Positions 27,971 through 36,854 of a DNA stretch of 64,000 nucleotides are shown here, one piece after another; position 1 is the stretch's first letter; each line of letters opens with the position of its first letter. The stretch lies in contig NZ_BJYT01000011.1 of NCBI RefSeq assembly GCF_007991655.1, positions 124,001 through 188,000 of the forward strand, read 5' to 3'. Position numbers and translations under genes: made by a program. The notes under the pieces were generated by a model, which saw only the letters and a list, made by a program, of their open reading frames with translations, did no database searches and was not told where the DNA came from. The stretch comes from Segetibacter aerophilus. GTDB lineage: Bacteria > Bacteroidota > Bacteroidia > Chitinophagales > Chitinophagaceae.

Positions 27971-28000
27971 AAAAAGCTGAAGCCGCGCTTCAGCTTTTTT
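27971..28000 (+). terminator. Intrinsic terminator after yidC
   Basis: AAGCTGAAG (27974-27982), loop CCGCG, CTTCAGCTT (27988-27996), then a T-run. Starts 13 bases after the yidC stop codon. Confidence 0.9.
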
Positions 28001-28040
28001 CTTATCAACAGCCAGATTTTTGTTTCTTTACATCGACAAT

Positions 28041-28679
28041 ATGAAAATACTACTAACGATCTTTTGTGTAGCTTTTTTGGCTAGCGCTAAAACCTCCGGC
28101 CAGGAAACAAAGATAATCTCTGACTGCACTGTGAATTTCGATGTTGCGGTACAAGACACTAAAGGCGACATGGCAGCTTCAAAAGCTATGACTGGAACTA
28201 CCAAGGTTGTTTATATAAAAGGTACAAGAAGCAGAAGCGATTTGGAAACGCCAAATTTTAAGCAAACAATGATTTATGACTCGAAAGAGGACAGTACAAT
28301 CATATTGAGAGAGCTGGGAAATACAAAATACATTTCTTACCTCGATGGCAACCAAAGGAGAGAGAAAAATAAAAAATATGAGGGAATTAAGTTTACAAAA
28401 ACAAATGAAAAGAAAACAATTCTAGGCTATGAATGCAATAAAGTAATTGCAACTCTTACTGACGGTTCTACTTACGATGTGTTTTATACCACCGCCATTA
28501 TCCCCTCGACTACAGAGTACGAATATCAGTTTAAAGATTTGGCAGGATTTGTTTTAGAATACCAGGCTGAATTTGCTCAAGGGAAAACAAAAGTTACTTT
28601 TACAGCTTCAAAAATATCATTAGTACCAGTTCCGGTAGCTAAATTTGACGTGCCTAAAACTGGTTATCGAGTGCTGTAA
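28041..28679 (+). CDS. Secreted GLPGLI/DUF4412-like protein
   Basis: 212 residues from the ATG at 28041. A signal peptide of about 22 residues (LLTIFCVAFLASAKTSGQ) precedes a beta-rich body with repeated patterns such as KQTMIYDSKEDSTIILRELG and ILGYECNKVIATLTDGSTYD, which resemble GLPGLI/DUF4412 proteins of Bacteroidota. These are periplasmic or exported lipid- or metal-binding-like folds of unknown function. It stands alone after the yidC terminator. Confidence 0.65.
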   Translation: MKILLTIFCVAFLASAKTSGQETKIISDCTVNFDVAVQDTKGDMAASKAMTGTTKVVYIKGTRSRSDLETPNFKQTMIYDSKEDSTIILRELGNTKYISYLDGNQRREKNKKYEGIKFTKTNEKKTILGYECNKVIATLTDGSTYDVFYTTAIIPSTTEYEYQFKDLAGFVLEYQAEFAQGKTKVTFTASKISLVPVPVAKFDVPKTGYRVL

Positions 28680-28698
28680 TATACAAGAAAAGCAATAA

Positions 28699-29055
28699 TT
28701 AACGAAAAGCAGGAGGTGCTGGAGCTTTAAACTTAGGAACACTTACCTTATGAGTATAGGGATAAATATAGGTCGTGTTACCTTTTTCAAAACGCATCAT
28801 AGAGTTATAAGTGATATCCCCGTTTTGCTCTTTCTTTTGGCTTAGCAATTGCAGCCCTCTATATTCAAAACCAGCGCGTAATGAGAACGGAGAAGCTGAT
28901 TTATAAAAATTTCTATTAAAGTTCTTTAACGAATAAATATTTCTAGTTCTTTTATCCGTTGAACCGGTAAAAGAACCCATAGCAATATGAGTAAACCCAA
29001 CTAAGAGCAGGGCAATTGATATTTTTTTAAGTTGTATGTTATATGGATGTCTCAT
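28699..29055 (-). CDS. Hypothetical exported protein
   Basis: 118 residues from the ATG at 29053-29055, which gives MRHPYNIQLKKISIALLLVG, a plausible signal peptide; an in-frame start 12 bases upstream is possible. The mature part has a short beta-like segment (FSLRAGFEYRGLQLLSQKKE) and a proline-rich tail (KFKAPAPPAFR). I do not recognise a family. It ends 20 bases after the convergent GLPGLI-like gene. Confidence 0.55.
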   Translation of the reverse strand: MRHPYNIQLKKISIALLLVGFTHIAMGSFTGSTDKRTRNIYSLKNFNRNFYKSASPFSLRAGFEYRGLQLLSQKKEQNGDITYNSMMRFEKGNTTYIYPYTHKVSVPKFKAPAPPAFR

Positions 29056-29199
29056 TTTACGGTACAAATTTACAAGTATTATTCATTATTTAACAACTTT
29101 TTGCCCTTTTTATTATAGACGCGGGAAAATAAAAAAAGTTAAAAAAAGAAATTTGTTTTTTTTAACAGGTAGCTTAACTTTCAAATATAAGACACACAA

Positions 29200-30621
29200 A
29201 TGGCGGGAAATTCATACAGAGAAGATAAAGAAGAGATGCGGGAATTGCTCAGGCAGTTTGAAAATTTAAGGTCCGGACGACAGCATTCATTTCTGGAAGA
29301 AGACTCATTTGAACGCATAATTGACTATTTCGACGAAAAGGATGAACTTTTAAAAGCGATGGAGGCGGCAGACTTTGGAATAGAGCAGTTTCCTTTCTCG
29401 TCGGTGCTTATGATAAAAAAAGCTGACCTTTTGTTGGCGGGAAGAAAATATTGGGATGCACTTGAAATCCTTGAGAAGGCTGAGCTATACGATAGCAACG
29501 ACATCAATCTTTTCATTCTTAAAACGGACGCATATCTCGCGCTCGATCAGCAAAGCAAAGCGGTTGAACTTTTAGAAGCTGCCCTATTGCAGTTTGAAGG
29601 TGAAGAAAGAATTGAACTCCTTTTTGAACTTGCGGATGTTTATGATGACTACGAGGAATTTGACAAGGTTTTTGATTGCCTGAAATTAATTCTTGAAGAA
29701 GATCCCACCAATGAAGAAGCCCTCTATAAAATTTGCTTCTGGACAGATTTTACCGGTAGAAATGAAGAAAGCATTAAACTCCACCTTCAGATTATTGAAG
29801 ATTACCCTTATAGCGAACTAGCGTGGTTCAATCTAGGTGCGGCGTACCAGGGTTTGAAGTTGTATGAAAAAGCGATCGACGCTTACCTCTACGCTGTTAC
29901 AATCGATGAAAAGTTTGATTATGCCTACCGGAACATGGGTGATGCATATCTACGCCTGAGGAAGTTTAAGGAGGCTATAGAAGTGCTGGAAAAGGTTCTA
30001 GAACTGAGTCGCCCGGAAGATGTGATTTACGAGGCTATTGGACATTGTTATCATAAAATTGGAAATTTCGCGCAAGCACGATTCAATTATCGTAAAGCAT
30101 CGCACCTGAATCCGGACGATAGTAAGTTGTACTACAAAATGGCACTAACGTACATCAACGAGGAGCAATGGGAAAGTGCCGTGAAACAATTAGATAGTGC
30201 CATGCGTATTCACCGTAACCTGCCGGAATATAACCTGGCAATGGGCGAATGTAAAATGCAGCTCAGACTTTTTAAAGAGGCAATTCAATTTTTTGGAAAT
30301 GTGGTGAGAACCCGCCCAAAAAGCGTTGCAGGATGGGAAGCACTAATAAGATGCCTTTTTAAAGCAGGTTTTTATGAGGAGGCAATAGAGCAGTGCCATG
30401 CGGCTATTAAAATTACTGAAGGAAAGTCCTTATTTATATTTTATCATAGCGCCTGCCTGTTTGCTCGCAAAAAATCTAAAGAAGCGCTTTTACAGTTGGA
30501 AAAGGCAATGAATAAATCTCCAAGGCAAGTTAAAAAGCTTATAGACCTTTATCCTGCAATTTTACAAAATCAGCAAGTTGTAGATTTAATTGGCAGGTAT
30601 AAAAAGGGAAAGAAGTCATAG
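29200..30621 (+). CDS. TPR-repeat protein
   Basis: 473 residues of helix-turn-helix repeats, about ten TPR units. Good examples are the unit with AWFNLGAAYQGLKLYEKAID (near residue 208) and the one with AIGHCYHKIGNFAQARFNYR (near residue 285). No signal peptide or catalytic domain. TPR solenoids bind partner proteins; the partner is unknown. Homologues of this size occur in most Bacteroidota as stand-alone cytoplasmic proteins. Confidence 0.85.
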   Translation: MAGNSYREDKEEMRELLRQFENLRSGRQHSFLEEDSFERIIDYFDEKDELLKAMEAADFGIEQFPFSSVLMIKKADLLLAGRKYWDALEILEKAELYDSNDINLFILKTDAYLALDQQSKAVELLEAALLQFEGEERIELLFELADVYDDYEEFDKVFDCLKLILEEDPTNEEALYKICFWTDFTGRNEESIKLHLQIIEDYPYSELAWFNLGAAYQGLKLYEKAIDAYLYAVTIDEKFDYAYRNMGDAYLRLRKFKEAIEVLEKVLELSRPEDVIYEAIGHCYHKIGNFAQARFNYRKASHLNPDDSKLYYKMALTYINEEQWESAVKQLDSAMRIHRNLPEYNLAMGECKMQLRLFKEAIQFFGNVVRTRPKSVAGWEALIRCLFKAGFYEEAIEQCHAAIKITEGKSLFIFYHSACLFARKKSKEALLQLEKAMNKSPRQVKKLIDLYPAILQNQQVVDLIGRYKKGKKS

Positions 30622-30786
30622 CTCAAACAGAATTGCCTGGAGTAGATCAGACGAAATAAGTAGTAAACTTCTACCGCTAATGAGACTAAAGAGCCATTGA
30701 AAGTTGCAGACAAAGTGATTGCGATGCCATGGTGATGCTATGAAAAGACCTGCTGGTATCATAATAGTTTAGATGCTAACTTCAAA

Positions 30787-30816
30787 TTGGAAATTCAAAT
30801 CCATTACCTACTTTTG
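30787..30816 (+). promoter_or_regulatory. Probable promoter of efp
   Basis: TTGG at 30787-30790 and TACTTTTG at 30809-30816, spaced by 18 bases, fit the Bacteroidota promoter (-33 TTTG, -7 TAnnTTTG). Transcription would start about 40 bases before the efp start codon. Confidence 0.6.
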
Positions 30817-30861
30817 CGGCTCTTAAAAAGGTTTAAAGGAATTTGAATTAATTATTTTTTT

Positions 30862-31425
30862 ATGGCAAATACATCAGACATCAGCCGTGGGATGATTTTA
30901 AAATTAGACGGCAGTCTTTATACGGTGGTTGAATTTGGACAGAACAAAACTGCCCGTGCTGCTGCTAAATTTTGGGCTAAACTAAAGGGACTTGACAATA
31001 ATAGAAGTATCGAACACACCTGGAATAGCGGTGATACTGTTTACCCTGTAAGAGTTGAAAAGAAGCCTTACCAGTTTTTGTACAAAGACGAAAGCGGCTA
31101 CAACTTTATGGATAACGAAACTTTTGAGCAGCTGTCGTTGGCAGAAACAATGATTAATGCTCCCCAGTTTTTAAAAGACGGCCAGGAGGTTTCAGTATTA
31201 ATTAATACTGAAACAGATCAACCGATGAGTGTTGAGCTACCCGATAAAATTGTGATGAAAGTTACTTACAGCGCACCAGGCTTGAAAGGTGATACAGCGA
31301 CAAGAACATTAAAACCTGCAACCGTAGAAAGCGGTGCAACGGTGATGGTTCCTTTGTTTGTAGATGAAGGCGAACTTATTCGCATCAATACATCAACCGG
31401 TGAATACGTTGAGCGCGTGAAATAA
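30862..31425 (+). CDS. efp: Translation elongation factor P
   Basis: 187 residues, full length with the three EF-P domains; the C-terminal signature GDTATRTLKPATVESGATVM is clear. EF-P rescues ribosomes stalled at consecutive prolines. The tip loop of domain I reads NKTARAAAKFW instead of the common VKPGKGxAF, so the residue that is usually a modified lysine (Lys34 in E. coli) aligns with Arg32. Promoter at 30787-30816 and terminator after the gene suggest a single-gene unit. Confidence 0.95.
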   Translation: MANTSDISRGMILKLDGSLYTVVEFGQNKTARAAAKFWAKLKGLDNNRSIEHTWNSGDTVYPVRVEKKPYQFLYKDESGYNFMDNETFEQLSLAETMINAPQFLKDGQEVSVLINTETDQPMSVELPDKIVMKVTYSAPGLKGDTATRTLKPATVESGATVMVPLFVDEGELIRINTSTGEYVERVK

Positions 31426-31444
31426 GAATTGAATTTTTTAGAAG

Positions 31445-31467
31445 AGCAGCCTTAGGGCTGCTTTTTT
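31445..31467 (+). terminator. Intrinsic terminator after efp
   Basis: AGCAGCC, loop TTAG, GGCTGCT, then a T-run. Twenty bases after the efp stop codon. Confidence 0.9.
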
Positions 31468-31577
31468 CATTTCTGTACATTTCACTTACAACGATCTCGC
31501 AGCCAAAACCTACTCTCCTACTGTCTATTTGTACTTAAAGTAATCTTCCAATTTGCACTTGTCTTAACTTCGGTTTT

Positions 31578-32504
31578 ATGAATGCGCTTATTTATAAATC
31601 AACGGGAAGTTGGTATGTGACAAAGACTGAGGATGGAAAAATTTTTAACGCCAGGATTAAGGGTGTTCTGAAAATAAGCGGCCTTACCTCAACAAACCCT
31701 ATCGCAGTTGGTGATGTGGTAGAGATGGAACTGGAGAACGAATTAGAGAGCACAACTACCATTACTTCGATTCATGACCGGAAAAATTATATTGCCAGGG
31801 TTTCTCCTCACAACAAAAACCAGCATCATATTGTCGCTTCAAACCTTGACCAAAGTTTTTTGTTTGCTACCATAAAGGATCCAAAAACATCCCAAGGCTT
31901 TATTGACCGGTTCCTGGTTTCGTGCGAAGCTTTTCATGTTCCTGCAGTCATTGTCTTTAATAAGGCCGACGTCTACGGTCAGAAAGAAATGGATAGGTTT
32001 GACGAATTGAAAAGCATGTATAATGGGGTTGGTTATACCGTACTGCTGGCAAGTGTTGTAAACAACACAGGGATAGACGAAGTAAAAGAATTTCTAAAAG
32101 GCAAAACTACTTTATTGAGCGGCCATAGCGGGGTTGGCAAATCATCTCTTATAAACGCAATATTTCCCGAATTAAACCTACGCACTAAAGAAGTAAGTGA
32201 TTGGAGCGGCAAAGGAATGCACACCACCACTTTCGCCGAAATGTTTGATTTGCCGTTAGAAGGTAAGGTGATAGATACACCCGGCCTCAGAGAGTTTGGA
32301 TTAACAGGCATAACAAAACAAGAGTTGTCACACTACTTTCCGGAAATGAGGAGGCGCCTGAATGATTGCCAGTTCAACAATTGTATGCACACCAATGAAC
32401 CTGGCTGCGCTATAAAGAATGCGGTAAACACAAATGAAATACATGTAGACAGGTATGTTAGCTACATGACTATTTTAGATACAATGGAAGACAAAAGCTA
32501 TTAA
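31578..32504 (+). CDS. rsgA: Ribosome small-subunit GTPase RsgA
   Basis: 308 residues. Circularly permuted GTPase order: OB-fold (1-75), NKAD (128-131), Walker A GHSGVGKSS (182-190), DTPG (233-236), then the zinc finger with Cys264, Cys269, His271 and Cys277. It helps the last steps of 30S subunit maturation. Its last four bases overlap the end of the convergent small gene that follows. Confidence 0.95.
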   Translation: MNALIYKSTGSWYVTKTEDGKIFNARIKGVLKISGLTSTNPIAVGDVVEMELENELESTTTITSIHDRKNYIARVSPHNKNQHHIVASNLDQSFLFATIKDPKTSQGFIDRFLVSCEAFHVPAVIVFNKADVYGQKEMDRFDELKSMYNGVGYTVLLASVVNNTGIDEVKEFLKGKTTLLSGHSGVGKSSLINAIFPELNLRTKEVSDWSGKGMHTTTFAEMFDLPLEGKVIDTPGLREFGLTGITKQELSHYFPEMRRRLNDCQFNNCMHTNEPGCAIKNAVNTNEIHVDRYVSYMTILDTMEDKSY

Positions 32505-32791
32505 TAAAACTTGCTTTCAAGGGAGGCGGCAAGTTCAGCTACAACATCATTGTCCCTGATGTGAGCGTTGCAAATGGAAACGCCATTGTAGATATTATAA
32601 TGCAAGTTCAGACTGTGACCTTTATACTTAAAGTACCAGTCCACCGTTTCGCTGCGATCCTCTTTAGCCACAAATTTAATTTGGTGCTCGCTTACAAGCA
32701 TGTTGGCAACACTTAAAAACTTTTTCATGCCGCAATTATCATCGATAACTGCTTCGATCGTGCCCTGAGCCGATGTTAGGCGGTAACTCAT
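32501..32791 (-). CDS. Small hypothetical protein
   Basis: 96 residues, no signal peptide or membrane segment. It is composed of short beta-like stretches (WYFKYKGHSLNLHYNIYNG) and is mildly acidic. The stop codon overlaps that of rsgA, tail to tail. I do not recognise a family. ATG at 32789-32791. Confidence 0.6.
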   Translation of the reverse strand: MSYRLTSAQGTIEAVIDDNCGMKKFLSVANMLVSEHQIKFVAKEDRSETVDWYFKYKGHSLNLHYNIYNGVSICNAHIRDNDVVAELAASLESKFY

Positions 32792-32821
32792 ATATTGGAT
32801 ATTAGATTTTACAGATGCACT

Positions 32822-32992
32822 TTAAGAACGAAACTTGCGGGCTTTTTTCATGTCCTTTATCGCTTTAGGGTCACCGCTTAAGATTTTTTCCGCTCCCACA
32901 TTTCTTCCGCTGCTTGGACACCCTTTGCCCACATTGCAAGACATAAACATTACACACATCGCACTTATAGCTATTGCTGCAACTATTTTCAT
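32822..32992 (-). CDS. Small lipoprotein
   Basis: 56 residues from the ATG at 32990-32992 (the earlier in-frame start would put eight extra polar residues before the signal). The signal peptide MKIVAAIAISAMCVMFMSC ends in a lipobox (FMSC), so the mature protein of about 38 residues is anchored by its cysteine. The mature part is basic (KAIKDMKKARKFRS). Unknown function. A short repeat lies just upstream. Confidence 0.6.
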   Translation of the reverse strand: MKIVAAIAISAMCVMFMSCNVGKGCPSSGRNVGAEKILSGDPKAIKDMKKARKFRS

Positions 32993-33033
32993 GTCTGTAT
33001 ATTTTTGTGTCGGCATTAATTCTTTTTTCTGCT

Positions 33034-33059
33034 TCCGTTGCGTCGCACACTGCAGCTTT
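33034..33059 (+). repeat. Intergenic short repeat, copy 7
   Basis: CCGTTGCGTCGCACACTGCAGC; the second half deviates from CTTGTAC. It lies 42 bases upstream of the small lipoprotein gene. Confidence 0.8.
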
Positions 33060-33172
33060 GATGCTTTTATTCAGCTTTTTTCCATTCACGTAAAAGCCTT
33101 GCTGGGTCCGATAGATCTTCCCTGTAGCACAGACTTACTTTTTAATAAGCAGCATGATATAACGTTCATAAG

Positions 33173-33715
33173 TTAAATATTATTTTCTTTTACCGCATTA
33201 TAATTCTCAAACCAAGAAGCATATTTTGTATAGTTATTTGCAATGCGGTCAATTTCACCACTTATTTTCTCAGGAGAAATGTCCTTTACTTTTTTGGCGG
33301 GAACGCCAGCATAAATGCTGCCTTCTTCGACAATGGTTCCTTCTAAAACAACTGCACCTGCTGCGATGATAGAATTGCTGTTTACTACACTTCTATCCAT
33401 TACAATTGCCCCCATCCCTATTAACACATTGTCATGGACCGTGCAACCATGAACAATGGCGTTATGACCAATAGATACATTATTACCAATGTTGGTTGGG
33501 TTCTTAAGGTAGGTACAATGGATCACAGCACCGTCCTGCAAGTTTACCTTATTGCCCATTTTTATATAGTTGACGTCCCCTCTTATCACAGCATTAAACC
33601 ATACGCTGCATTCATCCCCCATTACTACGTCCCCAACAATGGTAGCATTTGGTGCTACAAAACATGCTTTGCCCAAAACAGGCATTTTATCATTTACAGG
33701 AAGTATTAAAGCCAT
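33173..33715 (-). CDS. Gamma-carbonic anhydrase family protein (left-handed beta-helix)
   Basis: 180 residues with hexapeptide repeats throughout (for example NATIVGDVVMGDECSVWFNA and NVSIGHNAIVHGCTVHDNVL). Candidate metal-site histidines are in GAVIHCTY, SIGHNAIVHGC. The family includes YrdA, PaaY and CaiE; members are trimers that bind zinc or cobalt, and some have weak carbonic anhydrase or thioesterase activity. No pathway genes are adjacent. ATG at 33713-33715. Confidence 0.88.
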   Translation of the reverse strand: MALILPVNDKMPVLGKACFVAPNATIVGDVVMGDECSVWFNAVIRGDVNYIKMGNKVNLQDGAVIHCTYLKNPTNIGNNVSIGHNAIVHGCTVHDNVLIGMGAIVMDRSVVNSNSIIAAGAVVLEGTIVEEGSIYAGVPAKKVKDISPEKISGEIDRIANNYTKYASWFENYNAVKENNI

Positions 33716-33936
33716 GAGGTTATGTTAGAAGTTGATGCAATAGAGTTTACAATAAGTTGTTCTCTTATAAAGATAGAAAGAGAATTTGAACGGGTCATTC
33801 GATCATAACCTTACATGTGAGTTCGAGACGAACCAGGACAAAGCAGTAGTTTATAGAATGTCACTCATTAAAAGAAAAAAATTAGCAAAACAGAATTATT
33901 GTTTCTACATTTACTGTATTACTTAACTAATACACC

Positions 33937-34791
33937 ATGATAGAAATACAAGATGTATCTTTTGGATATAGCAGAAAAAAAATGCTGTACAAAAATCTAA
34001 CACTCACACTGGAGACGGGAACCATTTATGGATTGTTAGGTAAAAACGGGGCCGGTAAGTCTACTTTGCTTAAAAATTTAATCGGCTTGTTATTTCCGGC
34101 AAAAGGGAAAATCAACGTTAATTCATTCGAACCTAGACGACGCCAACCTTCTTTTCTGCAAACCATTTATTTTATTCCTGAAGAGGTCTACGTGCCGTCT
34201 TTAACCATAAAAGGTTACCGCAATTTGTTTGCACCTTTTTATCCCAGCTTCGAGGATGAAAAATTCAGCCAGTATTTAAAAGAGCTAGATGTAAAAGATG
34301 AAGGAAAGCTAAACACCCTTTCATTCGGTCAACAGAAAAAATTCATCATAGCGTTTGCCCTTGCATGCAACACCAAAGTATTGCTGCTTGATGAGCCAAC
34401 AAACGGGTTAGATATTCCTTCAAAAATTCAATTTCGAAAACTGATTGCCTCCGTAATGAACGAAGGCCGCACAATTGTGATCTCAACCCACCAGGTTCGC
34501 GATCTCGAAAATCTTATCGACCGCATAATCATTGTCGATAATGGCTCTTTGCTTTTAAATGCTTCGCTTGGCGATATCTCTGAAAAGCTTTGCTTTAAAA
34601 CCGTTTCAGAAGTGGACGATCCAACTCGAGTCTTATACGCTGAAGACACCCTTAAAGGAATTTCTGTGGTGCAGGAAAACACGGAAGGCGAAGACTCAAA
34701 AGTAAACCTTGAGCAACTGTTTAATGCTGTAACCGAGAACCCTGAAATGATCAAAGCAATTTTCTCAAACACCGAAACACTTGTAAAATGA
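33937..34791 (+). CDS. ABC transporter ATP-binding protein
   Basis: 284 residues. Walker A GKNGAGKST (35-43), signature LSFGQQ (128-133), Walker B VLLLDEPTNG and the STHQV switch. The last 80 residues form an extra C-terminal domain, as in exporter ATPases. With the six-helix permease encoded next it forms a small ABC-2-type exporter of unknown substrate. The genes overlap by four bases, and a GntR regulator and a secreted protein follow in the same direction. Confidence 0.92.
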   Translation: MIEIQDVSFGYSRKKMLYKNLTLTLETGTIYGLLGKNGAGKSTLLKNLIGLLFPAKGKINVNSFEPRRRQPSFLQTIYFIPEEVYVPSLTIKGYRNLFAPFYPSFEDEKFSQYLKELDVKDEGKLNTLSFGQQKKFIIAFALACNTKVLLLDEPTNGLDIPSKIQFRKLIASVMNEGRTIVISTHQVRDLENLIDRIIIVDNGSLLLNASLGDISEKLCFKTVSEVDDPTRVLYAEDTLKGISVVQENTEGEDSKVNLEQLFNAVTENPEMIKAIFSNTETLVK

Positions 34792-35582
34792 ATGATACTT
34801 TCAACCTGAAACGATTTGGCTGGCTTTTCAAGAAAACCTTACTCGAGCGCCCTGCACAACTGTTGGGTTTAATTGGTCTTATCCTTGTTATCACAGTATT
34901 GTTCTATGCCATCCTAAGATACATGGGACCTTGGGACGTAGCGCAAAACGGCTCGTTCTTGATCGGCTTTATTGGTGGCGGCACCTTCCTCGCGTCTTTT
35001 GTGTTTACTTATTTTACTTCAAATGCAAGTGGCTCATCTTATCTTACTTTACCAGCCTCACATTTTGAAAAGTGGCTCTGCGCAGTTCTAATCACGGGGG
35101 TAATATTCACATCAATCTTCCTGCTTTTTTACCGCGCTATCGATATTGCTTTTGTATCCATCTATCATAAGGCACTTAATCCTACAGGTCCTTTTTACAA
35201 GGAGATGTACGAGGCTATAAATGTCTTGCCCTATAATGGGTTTATAGCGGGAAAGGCTTACATGATGTTTGCAAATTTTACAACCGCAATGCTTGTCGGT
35301 GCCCTCTATTTTAATAAAGCTGCGTTTATAAAAGTTGCACTTATTGTGTGCGCCATTTTTATCGCAGGCTCGTATCTCAATTATTTTATGGCAAAAGCAG
35401 TCTTTGACAATCTTGACAAGGCACTTCCTTACTATGCAGTTTTTATCACCGTAGGCAAAGAATTCGGAAAAATCATTCTGCCATCGTTTGCTTCTAAAGC
35501 TGTCGACATTTGTATTTTATACATTATACCTTCAGTTCTTTTGATTACAGCTTACGTACGTCTTCGTGAGAAAGAATTTTAA
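34788..35582 (+). CDS. ABC-2-type membrane subunit
   Basis: 264 residues with six hydrophobic segments (roughly 22-42, 58-78, 100-122, 158-180, 184-204, 235-255). It starts inside the end of the ATPase gene, so the two are translated together. No family signature stands out, and no substrate can be inferred. Followed after nine bases by the GntR gene. Confidence 0.8.
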   Translation: MNDTFNLKRFGWLFKKTLLERPAQLLGLIGLILVITVLFYAILRYMGPWDVAQNGSFLIGFIGGGTFLASFVFTYFTSNASGSSYLTLPASHFEKWLCAVLITGVIFTSIFLLFYRAIDIAFVSIYHKALNPTGPFYKEMYEAINVLPYNGFIAGKAYMMFANFTTAMLVGALYFNKAAFIKVALIVCAIFIAGSYLNYFMAKAVFDNLDKALPYYAVFITVGKEFGKIILPSFASKAVDICILYIIPSVLLITAYVRLREKEF

Positions 35583-35591
35583 ATTTTAAGA

Positions 35592-35966
35592 ATGGAATTC
35601 AGAGAAAACCAGGCGATATACATTCAAATTGCGGAGTACGTTTGCGAGCAGATCTTATTGAAAAAATGGGAGCTAGGTGAGAAAATTTTAAGTATCCGCG
35701 AACTCGCTGTACTAATGCAAGTCACTCCTAACACGGTGCAACGAGCTTACGACTTCCTTCAGCAAAAACAAATTATTTCAAACAAACGCGGCATTGGCTA
35801 TTTCACAGACGCAGACGCACTTGAACGAATACTAGCCTTTAGAAAAGAACAATTTATCGCAAACGAGCTACCTGTTTTCTTTAGAAATATGTATTTGCTA
35901 GACGTCGATTTTAAAGAGGTGAACAGCCTGTACCAACAATTTATAAACGACAATTTTAAAAAATAA
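35592..35966 (+). CDS. GntR (YtrA-like) transcriptional regulator
   Basis: 124 residues. A GntR winged helix lies at residues 5-75 (QIAEYVCEQILLKKWELGEK and QVTPNTVQRAYDFLQQK), followed by a short helical tail, the YtrA subfamily layout. Such regulators usually repress the ABC operon they are part of. The operator is not obvious in front of the ABC genes. Confidence 0.88.
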   Translation: MEFRENQAIYIQIAEYVCEQILLKKWELGEKILSIRELAVLMQVTPNTVQRAYDFLQQKQIISNKRGIGYFTDADALERILAFRKEQFIANELPVFFRNMYLLDVDFKEVNSLYQQFINDNFKK

Positions 35967-35971
35967 CCAGT

Positions 35972-36802
35972 ATGAAAATAAGTTCGATAATCCTGCTTGT
36001 AACATTTCTGTTGCTTGTAACAGCTATGTTCGCCTCGAATGTTTTACTTAAGAAAGAATACGATAAAGTAGATAAAAGTGACTTGTATTGGACCTATGGT
36101 AAAATTCTTGAGCAGCCTTTTAAGCACTTAAAAATTAATGGCGGGAACGTCACAAATATTGCTTTTGAACAAAACCCAAATGCATCGGTACGGGTGTTTA
36201 AAAATTGGGATGGCTACGATAAAGGTGCGGTGAAGGCTTTTGTAAAAAATGACACACTCTTCATAACGTTCGCTAATACCTTTCAAAATCAGAATGAAAG
36301 GCAATGGCTGAGAAATAGTACTCCAATTAGAATATTCAGTCCTGAATTATTATCAATAGATGGATTTGACACAAACATTGAATTGTTTAAACTAAAGCAA
36401 AAAGGCATCAAAGTAAACCTGTCAGGTAAATCGATGGTGGAGGTAGAAAGCTTTTTATCACGACTCGACACCCTTTATATCACCCAAAAAGATTCAACGA
36501 AAGTGGTTTTCGAAATGTCCCCTGAAGTGATGAATGATAATATTAAAAGCACCGCTCAAACAAATCCAAAAGAAACACCTACAATACAAAAAGAAGGTTT
36601 TCCTTCTTCCAGCATTATGATTGCGCCTCCGCCAATAAAAAAAGGTTGGGAAACAATGAATATTCAATTTGTAGAAGCCGACGTAAAAGATGTGTCTTTG
36701 TTAGATATCGGCCATGCGCAAATAAAATCGTTGAAGTTAAATATTACGGATAGTGCGGCTGTGATCATTTCAGGAGGAACATTAAAAACGATTCGCAAGT
36801 AG
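35972..36802 (+). CDS. Membrane-anchored protein with a repetitive beta-solenoid-like domain
   Basis: 276 residues. One N-terminal span (about 4-24), then an extracytoplasmic region. The beta-rich parts, FKHLKINGGNVTNIAFEQNP and LSIDGFDTNIELFKLKQKG, resemble the head/GIN-type domains of Bacteroidota autotransporter-like adhesins. It is the last gene of the ABC-GntR unit, five bases after the GntR gene, so it probably works with the exporter. Function unknown. Confidence 0.6.
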   Translation: MKISSIILLVTFLLLVTAMFASNVLLKKEYDKVDKSDLYWTYGKILEQPFKHLKINGGNVTNIAFEQNPNASVRVFKNWDGYDKGAVKAFVKNDTLFITFANTFQNQNERQWLRNSTPIRIFSPELLSIDGFDTNIELFKLKQKGIKVNLSGKSMVEVESFLSRLDTLYITQKDSTKVVFEMSPEVMNDNIKSTAQTNPKETPTIQKEGFPSSSIMIAPPPIKKGWETMNIQFVEADVKDVSLLDIGHAQIKSLKLNITDSAAVIISGGTLKTIRK

Positions 36803-36854
36803 ATCTTTGATGATATGAAGAGGTATCGACGTTTTATTGCTGATTTTTCTAAAA

